From NCBI GenBank assembly GCA_012518475.1, contig JAAYSB010000330.1, positions 1 through 13,566 on the forward strand: a stretch of DNA of 13,566 nt, in the 5' to 3' direction. Below are positions 1-5,307 of the stretch, piece after piece (within the stretch, counting starts at the first letter, position 1; every line of letters starts with the position of its first letter). A model generated the notes under the pieces. It worked only from the letters and a program-made list of their open reading frames with translations. It had not been told where the DNA came from and ran no database searches. A program made the position numbers and the translations under genes. Origin of the DNA: Intrasporangiaceae bacterium (GTDB taxonomy: Bacteria > Actinomycetota > Actinomycetes > Actinomycetales > Dermatophilaceae).

Positions 1-361
1 TCAGCGCGTTCAGATAGCTCGGCAGGGTCGCGACGAGGGTCTTACCCTCACCGGTCTTCATCTCCGCGACGTTTCCCTGGTGGAGGGCAGCGCCACCCAT
101 GATCTGGACGTCGAAGTGCCGCTTGCCGATGGTGCGCTTGCTCGCCTCTCGGACGGCCGCGAACGCCTCCGGCAGGATCTGGTCCAGAGCCTCGCCGGCG
201 GCGAGGCGGGCCTTGAACTTGTCGGTCTCCGCGCGCAGCTCGGCGTCGGTGAGCTTCTCGAAGTCCTCCTCGATCGCCGCCACCTGAGCCGCGATCCCCT
301 CGAGCTTCTTCAGCTGGCGGCCTTCGCCGACGCGCAGCAACTTCTCGAAAAACTTGGGCAC
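1..361 (-). CDS. secA: Preprotein translocase ATPase SecA, N-terminal part (gene runs off the left edge)
   Basis: SecA is the cytoplasmic motor ATPase that pushes unfolded preproteins through the SecYEG channel. Only about the first 120 residues are in the window. The protein begins (V/M)PKFFEKLLRVGEGRQLKKL, a typical actinobacterial SecA start. It continues through the DEAD-motor N-terminus, including RHFDVQIMGGAALHQGN and the Walker A motif MKTGEGKT at about residues 101-108, where the lysine and threonine contact ATP phosphate. I chose the GTG start at 361 because a near-perfect anti-16S match, GAGGTGA, lies just upstream (complement of 366-372) and homologues start here. It is the last member of the conserved mtrA-to-secA block but is separated from ycaQ by a plus-strand gene, so it probably has its own promoter. 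A TAGCCT that could be a -10 box lies at 444-439 on the minus strand, but I see no convincing -35. The rest of the gene is outside the window. Confidence 0.95.
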   Translation of the reverse strand, partial: MPKFFEKLLRVGEGRQLKKLEGIAAQVAAIEEDFEKLTDAELRAETDKFKARLAAGEALDQILPEAFAAVREASKRTIGKRHFDVQIMGGAALHQGNVAEMKTGEGKTLVATLPSYLNAL

Positions 362-365
362 GAAC

Positions 366-372
366 TCACCTC
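366..372 (-). promoter_or_regulatory. Ribosome binding site of secA
   Basis: The minus strand reads GAGGTGA, seven bases complementary to the 3' end of 16S rRNA, three nt before the GTG at 361. This fixes the secA start. No in-frame alternative has a comparable site. Confidence 0.6.
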
Positions 373-520
373 ATGGAACGAACGGTCTGAAGCCTCGAAA
401 CGGAACACTCCGGGGCGCCCCAGCGGGGCCACCCGCTAAGGCTAGTCGACAGCGGTGAACGACGTGACCGACTCGCTCGTTCCAGGTTCTCGCACCGTCC
501 GGACCTCCTGAAGAGCGGGT

Positions 521-1768
521 ATGCGCACGTCCGGTTGCCGTCCGCCCGACCGGCCGTGGTTGGCTGGGCGGGTGAGTGCAGACGGGAGCAACACCGATCC
601 GGTCCAGCCGATGCTGCCGGGGGTGGACTTCCCGGACGGCGTGCCGATCCTGACCGACGGGCACGTGCTGCTCCGGGCGCACACCAAGGCCGACCTGGCC
701 CGGATCGTCGAGCAGTGCCGTGACCCGGAGTCGATCCACTGGACGACCGTGCCGCTCGACTACGGACGGCGCATGGCGCGTGGGTATCTCGCCGAGATCC
801 GGACGGACTGGCAGCAGGCGGACTCGGTGCGGTCGTGGGCGATCGTCGAGGCCAACGCTCCTGGCACCTTCCTCGGCACGATCGACATCCGTCCCCGGGG
901 AGCAGGCATCGCCGAGGTCGGCTTCGGGCTGCATCCCCACGGACGGCACCGCCACCTCATGACCGGCGCCCTCCGGCTCGCGGCCAGATGGTGGTTCGAC
1001 CAGGGCGGCATCCGGCTGACGTGGACCGCGTTCCGCGCCAACTTCGCCTCCTGGCGCGTGGCACACGCCTGCGGGTTCACCTTCCACGGCGTTCTGCCCG
1101 AGTACTCGGACCGGCGCGGGAAAGCGACGTCGAGCTATTTCGCCAGTGTCGGCCGCGACGACGACCTGTTCCGGCCGGTCACCCCGTGGCACGAGGCGCC
1201 GGTTCTGGAGAATGACCGGGTCCGGCTGCGCGCCTGGCGTGACAACGACATCGACGCCATGCCCGAGTCCGACAGCACTCCGCTGCATTACCTGCCGCCG
1301 GGCAACATCCCGACTCGGGACACGTTCCCGCTCTGGCTCCTGCGCCGCCGTGAGCGGGTGATGACCGGCGGGGTGGTCAACTGGTGCATCACCGACCCGG
1401 CCACCGACACCGCCCTCGGCGCCGTCGTCCTCATCCTCGACCGGAACGAGCCGGGAGCCGGGGAGCTCGGGTACTTCCTGTTCGAGTCTGCTCGCGGCCG
1501 AGGCCTGGCCAGCGCGGCAGCCGGCCTCGCGACCGGGTTCGCGCTCCGCCCGGCTACCGAGGAAGGGCTCGGCCTACGGCGGCTCGTGGCGGTCACCGTC
1601 GGCGACAATGAGGGCAGCGCCCGGGTGCTGGAGAAGCTCGGCTTCACCGAGTGGGGCCGGGAGCCGCAGGCGTGCGCCCGCGTCGACGACACCTTCGACG
1701 ACGCCCGTCACTGGGCCCTGCTGCCGCATGGCTTGGGAAAGACGGAGGGCTCAGACCCGGCTGGATGA
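521..1768 (+). CDS. Tandem (double-domain) GNAT N-acetyltransferase
   Basis: This is a 415-residue protein made of two GNAT folds in series, roughly residues 44-205 and 228-400. GNAT enzymes move acetyl from acetyl-CoA to an amine. The substrate here cannot be told. Both halves open with the RimJ/RimL-like pattern (L/V)xLRAxxxxD: HVLLRAHTKAD near 48-58 and RVRLRAWRDND near 233-243. Both end with a GF motif preceded by an S/N-containing helix: SWRVAHACGF and SARVLEKLGF. The second half has the canonical acetyl-CoA pyrophosphate loop RGRGLA (325-330), but the first half has HGRHRH in its place. The ATG at 521 has a modest GAAGAG upstream. GTG 572 and ATG 611 are alternatives, and the first 30 residues look unconserved. 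The gene is monocistronic, divergent from secA, and its last 61 nt overlap the end of ycaQ on the other strand. Confidence 0.85.
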   Translation: MRTSGCRPPDRPWLAGRVSADGSNTDPVQPMLPGVDFPDGVPILTDGHVLLRAHTKADLARIVEQCRDPESIHWTTVPLDYGRRMARGYLAEIRTDWQQADSVRSWAIVEANAPGTFLGTIDIRPRGAGIAEVGFGLHPHGRHRHLMTGALRLAARWWFDQGGIRLTWTAFRANFASWRVAHACGFTFHGVLPEYSDRRGKATSSYFASVGRDDDLFRPVTPWHEAPVLENDRVRLRAWRDNDIDAMPESDSTPLHYLPPGNIPTRDTFPLWLLRRRERVMTGGVVNWCITDPATDTALGAVVLILDRNEPGAGELGYFLFESARGRGLASAAAGLATGFALRPATEEGLGLRRLVAVTVGDNEGSARVLEKLGFTEWGREPQACARVDDTFDDARHWALLPHGLGKTEGSDPAG

Positions 1769-2970
1769 CCCACCGACGACGAGTCACCGACTGCCGCGAG
1801 CCGCAACCACTCGGCCATGATGTCGAGCTCGGTGTCGAGCTCGACCCGGTCACCAGCTCCCCCGCGACCTGGCTCCCAGGTCACCTGCTGGATACGCAGC
1901 ACCCGTTCGGCCCGATCGGCCTTGAGGTCGACGCGGCCGACGAGCCGGTCACCGAGGAGGAACGGCAGGACGTAGTAGCCGTGCACCCGCTTGGCCGCCG
2001 GTGTGTAGATCTCGAGGCGGTAGCGGAAGTCGAAGAGGGCTTCGATCCGATCCCGTTGCCAGACGAGGGAGTCGAACGGGCTGAGCAGGGCGCGAGCGTT
2101 CACCGTGCGCGGTCGGCGGGCATCCCGGTGGAGGTATGCCGGACGCGACCATCCCTCCACGGTCGCCGGTCGCAGCACGCCGTCCGCGACCAGGGCGTCG
2201 ATCGCGGGTCGCGCGGCTGCGGTGCCGATCCGGGAGTAGTCGCGCAGGCACAGCTCACTGGCGATCCCGTGCGCCCGGGCCGCGAGCTCGACGAGCGCCC
2301 GGAGGGCACTCTCCCGGTCCTGTTCCTCGGCTCGTTCCTCCGTGTGGTGTCGCTGGGCGGGTGGGAGAACCCGCTCAGGGAGGGCATACCGACGCTCGAA
2401 CTGGGCGGTCCGTCCGGCCGAGCTGATCTCCCCGGCCCAGAAGAGGTGCTCAAGGGCACGTTTGACGATCGACCAGTTCCAGCCCCATTCGGAGCGCTCC
2501 CGGTCGTGGTCATGGGCCATCACCGACTCCAGCTGTCGGGCGGTGACCGGACCGCGCTGCGTCACCGCTTCGAGGACTGCGGCGACGACCTCCGGGTGGT
2601 CGAGGCGCACGCTCTGCATCACCGACCACGAGCCGTCGTTGGCCCGGTCCATCCGGAATCGGAAGAGCGGCCACAGCTGCGGCTCGATGAGGCTTGCCTC
2701 GTGCGCCCAGTACTCGATGAGCCGGCGCGGGGCGACGTCGCGCATCCGGTCCAGGAGGGCCGGGTCGTAGGGACCCAGCCGGGAGAAGAACGGCAGGTAG
2801 TGGCTGCGGGTCAGGACGTTGACGCTGTCGATCTGCACGAGGCGGACCGTCCGCACCACCCTGGTCAGATCCCGGGTCGTCGCTGTCCAGGGGGCCGGTC
2901 GTGGTCGGGAGAATCCTTGGGCGGCCAGTGCGATCCGTCGGGCCTGGGCGAGCGTGACCCGCTCGTTCAT
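1708..2970 (-). CDS. ycaQ: YcaQ/AlkX-type winged-helix DNA glycosylase (HTH_42 family)
   Basis: This 420-residue protein belongs to the winged-helix family that includes E. coli YcaQ (AlkX) and Streptomyces AlkZ, monofunctional DNA glycosylases that remove bulky alkylated bases and unhook interstrand crosslinks. Visible hallmarks are LVQIDSVNVLTRSHYLPFFS at about 44-63 and YWAHEAS at 88-94. The first contains Q46-I47-D48, the QxD catalytic motif of the YcaQ branch; AlkZ has QxQ. A conserved C-terminal block includes LLSPFDSLVW (295-304) and GYYVLPFLLGDRLVGRVDLK (331-350). Its length matches the family. The start ATG at 2970 overlaps the stop of the upstream receiver gene as ATGA. No good ribosome site precedes it, so translation is probably coupled. 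The C-terminal 20 residues are encoded opposite the 3' end of the GNAT gene and look like a non-conserved tail. The family call is firm; activity on crosslinks is inferred from the motif. Confidence 0.88.
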   Translation of the reverse strand: MNERVTLAQARRIALAAQGFSRPRPAPWTATTRDLTRVVRTVRLVQIDSVNVLTRSHYLPFFSRLGPYDPALLDRMRDVAPRRLIEYWAHEASLIEPQLWPLFRFRMDRANDGSWSVMQSVRLDHPEVVAAVLEAVTQRGPVTARQLESVMAHDHDRERSEWGWNWSIVKRALEHLFWAGEISSAGRTAQFERRYALPERVLPPAQRHHTEERAEEQDRESALRALVELAARAHGIASELCLRDYSRIGTAAARPAIDALVADGVLRPATVEGWSRPAYLHRDARRPRTVNARALLSPFDSLVWQRDRIEALFDFRYRLEIYTPAAKRVHGYYVLPFLLGDRLVGRVDLKADRAERVLRIQQVTWEPGRGGAGDRVELDTELDIMAEWLRLAAVGDSSSVGHPAGSEPSVFPKPCGSRAQ

Positions 2971-3653
2971 CGCAGGGTGGCGTCCCTGGCCGGCTGCGGA
3001 AGGCTACGGAAGGACTCGAGGAGAGACATCACCTCGGTCGTGAAGTCCGGGTTGGCCCCGGCGCGGTCCGCCTCGGCCTCCTCCGCGGTCCGAGTTCCGA
3101 GTCGCCGCACGATGCTGCGCAGCCGCTCGATGAGGTGCGGGATCTGGGGACTGGCGAAGTCGTCCGGGTCGATGCCGGACAGATAGTTGAGCAGTGCGGC
3201 CACGACCGACTCCGAGACGGCGATCCCACCACCGTGCACCCGGCGGACACATGCCGCGGCCAACTCACCGGGCGCGTCCTTCAGGAGGTAGCCGCGACCC
3301 CCGGCCCGTAGCGCGGCGAGGAAGTCCTGGTGCTCATCGGACATGGTCAGCATGACGACCCGCACCTCGGGAACCTCGGCGATCACCTGCTCCAGGGCAG
3401 CGACACCTCCGAGCCGGGGCATCTGCACATCCATGACGAGAACGTCCGGCCGCAGCGACCGGCAGGCCTCGACGGCCTCGCGGCCATTGCTCGCCTCGCC
3501 GACGACCTCGATGTCCCCGTCGAGGCTGAGCACGATACGCAGGCTCTGCCGGTAGAGGTCATGGTCGTCGGCGATGACCACCCGGATCGGCGAGCCGGGA
3601 GGCGGTGGTGCGTCCGGAGCACGCACCACCGCCTCGTCGGAGTCGGCGATCAC
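2967..3653 (-). CDS. Orphan response regulator: receiver domain without a recognisable output domain
   Basis: This is a 228-residue cytoplasmic protein with a NarL-like receiver domain at about residues 21-145. The phosphorylation pocket looks complete: acidic pair D29-D30 in IRVVIADDHD, phosphoacceptor D75 in VLVMDVQMP, T103 in VVMLTMS and K125 in GYLLKDA. After the receiver the usual LuxR/NarL helix-turn-helix (LTxREREVL...STVKTH) is absent. Residues 146-228 are a charged, helix-prone tail with no family I recognise. No kinase is adjacent. The GTG start at 3653 overlaps the hpf stop as GTGA, with GGAGG 10 nt upstream inside hpf. Its own stop overlaps the ycaQ start as ATGA. It is therefore the middle of a tightly coupled three-gene set. 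It may act through protein-protein contact instead of DNA binding, but its target is unknown. Confidence 0.88.
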   Translation of the reverse strand: MIADSDEAVVRAPDAPPPPGSPIRVVIADDHDLYRQSLRIVLSLDGDIEVVGEASNGREAVEACRSLRPDVLVMDVQMPRLGGVAALEQVIAEVPEVRVVMLTMSDEHQDFLAALRAGGRGYLLKDAPGELAAACVRRVHGGGIAVSESVVAALLNYLSGIDPDDFASPQIPHLIERLRSIVRRLGTRTAEEAEADRAGANPDFTTEVMSLLESFRSLPQPARDATLR

Positions 3654-4327
3654 GGGACTGCAGCCTCCAGAGGTTCTCCCTCGCCCAGCCCGGCCTCGCC
3701 GGACGCGGTGACATCGAGGTGGATGACTCCATAGGACCAGCCGCGACGCCGATAGACGACGGACGGGCGGTCGGTGTCGCTGTCATGGAAGAGATAGAAG
3801 TCGTGGCCGACGAGCTCCATCTCCTGGAGCGCCTGCTCGAGCGTCATCGGGACACTGGCGTGGATCTTCTCGCGCACCTCGATGGGCGAGTCGACGAACC
3901 GGTCTGCGTGACCGTTCGACTCGGCCGGCGTCGCCTCGGGGTGTGTCGCGAGCTCCTCCTCGAGCTGGGCCGCGTCGAAGCGGGCCGTAGCCTGGGCGAC
4001 GGACTCCGGCGTTCGGTGGCCTCGGGAGACCTTCCGGCGGTCGTTTCGACGGCGTAGTCGCTCGAGGAGCTTGTCCATGGCCAGGTCGAGCGCGGCGTAC
4101 TTGTCCTCGGCACAGGCCTCGGCCCGGATGACCGGCCCCTTGCCGTAGCACGTGATCTCGATCCGCTCGGAGGCCTTGGCCTGTCGGCGATTGGGCTCGT
4201 GGTTGAGCACGACCTCGATGCGTTGGGTCCTCGGCGCCAGGCTCGCAGCCTTGCTCACCTTCTCCTCAACGTGCTCTCGGTATCGATCGGGGACGGCGCT
4301 CTGCCGGCCAGTGACGACAATGTCCAC
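3650..4327 (-). CDS. hpf: Long-form ribosome hibernation promoting factor (HPF/RaiA family)
   Basis: HPF binds the 30S decoding region and, in its long form, dimerises 70S ribosomes into inactive 100S particles in stationary phase or stress. The 225-residue protein has the S30AE domain at about 1-100 (DIVVTGRQSAVPDRYREHVE, then IEITCYGKGPVIRAEACAED and DLAMDKLLERLRRR). A variable acidic linker spans about 101-150. The C-terminal dimerisation domain covers about 150-206, with MTLEQALQEMELVGHDFYLF and VVYRRRGWSYGVIHL. I chose the GTG at 4327 because AAAGGAG lies 5 nt upstream and the protein then starts exactly where homologues do. An in-frame ATG at 4486 would add 53 unconserved residues. The gene lies 159 nt after comF. 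Its stop overlaps the receiver gene start by 4 nt, so it leads the hpf-REC-ycaQ set. The leader contains a GNRA-capped hairpin (4358-4373). Confidence 0.96.
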   Translation of the reverse strand: MDIVVTGRQSAVPDRYREHVEEKVSKAASLAPRTQRIEVVLNHEPNRRQAKASERIEITCYGKGPVIRAEACAEDKYAALDLAMDKLLERLRRRNDRRKVSRGHRTPESVAQATARFDAAQLEEELATHPEATPAESNGHADRFVDSPIEVREKIHASVPMTLEQALQEMELVGHDFYLFHDSDTDRPSVVYRRRGWSYGVIHLDVTASGEAGLGEGEPLEAAVP

Positions 4328-4332
4328 GGGAA

Positions 4333-4339
4333 CTCCTTT
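4333..4339 (-). promoter_or_regulatory. Ribosome binding site of hpf
   Basis: The minus strand reads AAAGGAG followed by 5 nt and then the GTG start at 4327. It is a strong site and decides the hpf start against an upstream in-frame ATG at 4486. Confidence 0.7.
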
Positions 4340-4357
4340 GCAGTTCGGGCGACGGTG

Positions 4358-4373
4358 CTGGGCTCGCGCCCAG
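4358..4373 (-). promoter_or_regulatory. GNRA-capped hairpin in the comF-hpf intergenic region
   Basis: On the minus strand the sequence CTGGGC-GCGA-GCCCAG forms a perfect 6-bp stem with a GCGA tetraloop, a member of the stable GNRA class. It lies 18 nt before the hpf ribosome site and about 115 nt after the comF stop. It could be a leader element or mRNA stabiliser of hpf, or part of a weak terminator after comF. No U-tract follows. The 159-nt gap otherwise shows no promoter I would trust. Confidence 0.4.
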
Positions 4374-4486
4374 GATCCTCGGCGTGCTGGACCGAGCGAG
4401 CAGCACCCACCTCCTCCGGAGTCGCTCTGAAGCCGATCTCTATCCGTGACGCTAGTCCACAAGCAGGACCCGTGGTAGGTCTGCAC

Positions 4487-5200
4487 TCACTTCGTCTCCG
4501 CTGCTCCTGGCTGCGGGGACGGATCGTGGCGCTGGGTGGCGCAGATGACGGCCGCGCACAGACTGGTGACGGCCGCGCCGCCCGGGTCCTCGAGGAGCGC
4601 ACGAGTCGCCTCGGCCAAGGTCGCGCCCGTGGTTGCGACGTCATCGACCATGATGACGTCCCTCTCGGAAAGGACCGCACCCCACCCGGGTCGCAGCTCG
4701 AGGGCAGCGTGCAGGTTGATCCGTCGCTCGTCGTGGTCGAGTCGGGCCTGATCGACGACCCGTCTTCGGTGCCGCAGGACAGGCAGCACCGGCACCTCCC
4801 GGTCGAGACGCGTCGCGCGGATGATATCGACCACCGGATCGCGTCCTCGACGGCGTCGGGAGCGGGCTGAGGACGGGACCGGGACGAGCACCGGGTCCGG
4901 CAGTCCGGCCAGGGCCAGGGCGAGCACCTCAGCGAGCGGTCCGGCGAGGAGCCGGCCGGCATCGAGCCGGTCCTGGTCCTTGTGCGCGACGATGACCCTC
5001 CGAAGAGCACCTGCATAGTCGCCCCACGCGACGGTGGGCGGGAAGCTCGTCGGGCAGGGATCCGGGGCGTGCCATCGGGGGTCCCTGACCCGCATGATGT
5101 CCACCGCACAGCCGACGCAGAGGGTCTGTCCGCAGCGGCCGCACGCAACACAGGTCGCCGGCCACACGAGATCCCGGAGCGCGCGCAGTGCCGGTGTCAT
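4487..5200 (-). CDS. comF: ComF family protein with zinc-finger-like N-terminus and phosphoribosyltransferase fold
   Basis: ComF proteins are cytoplasmic and linked in other bacteria to DNA uptake and natural transformation; the role in actinobacteria is not settled. The 237-residue product has two CxxC pairs (C17/C20 and C28/C31) in ATCVACGRCGQTLCVGCA, likely binding zinc. WGDYAGALRRVIVAHKDQ (59-76) follows, then VPVPSSARSRRRRGRDPV (106-123). A conserved Q..L...ERR.NLH.A region covers 151-166. The PRPP-binding motif VIMVDDVATTGAT is at 182-194. I chose ATG 5200 because the protein then begins MTPALRALRDLVWP, where homologues start. An in-frame ATG at 5359 would add 53 proline-rich residues overlapping lpqB. 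No clear ribosome site precedes either. The gene is 107 nt downstream of lpqB. This is the same position as in the mycobacterial block. Confidence 0.9.
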   Translation of the reverse strand: MTPALRALRDLVWPATCVACGRCGQTLCVGCAVDIMRVRDPRWHAPDPCPTSFPPTVAWGDYAGALRRVIVAHKDQDRLDAGRLLAGPLAEVLALALAGLPDPVLVPVPSSARSRRRRGRDPVVDIIRATRLDREVPVLPVLRHRRRVVDQARLDHDERRINLHAALELRPGWGAVLSERDVIMVDDVATTGATLAEATRALLEDPGGAAVTSLCAAVICATQRHDPSPQPGAAETK

Positions 5201-5273
5201 CGGCCCAGCATGGCCGGCTTGGCCGTGCGGCGTCAGGGGTCGCGGGCCGGCTGGGGATGACGCGCCCGACTGA

Positions 5274-5288
5274 TCCACCGGCGGTGGA
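5274..5288 (-). terminator. Possible hairpin after lpqB
   Basis: The inverted repeat TCCACCG-G-CGGTGGA begins 20 nt after the lpqB stop, in the 107-nt lpqB-comF gap. It would fold as a short 5-bp stem with a CGCCG loop. There is no U-tract, so it may be only an attenuator or chance. Confidence 0.3.
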
Positions 5289-5307
5289 GGGCTCAGGGGC
5301 TCCAGAG

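Noticed and set aside
412..421. GGGGCGCCCC palindrome between secA and the GNAT gene
   Set aside because: A 10-nt palindrome in very GC-rich DNA is expected by chance and has no loop for a hairpin.
371..1288. Long minus-strand open frame opposite the GNAT gene
   Set aside because: Arginine/proline-rich translation with no motifs. The plus-strand frame has clear GNAT motifs. It is typical of a high-GC shadow frame.
1651..3186. Long plus-strand open frame opposite ycaQ and the receiver gene
   Set aside because: No domain pattern; the minus-strand genes have family motifs over the same bases.
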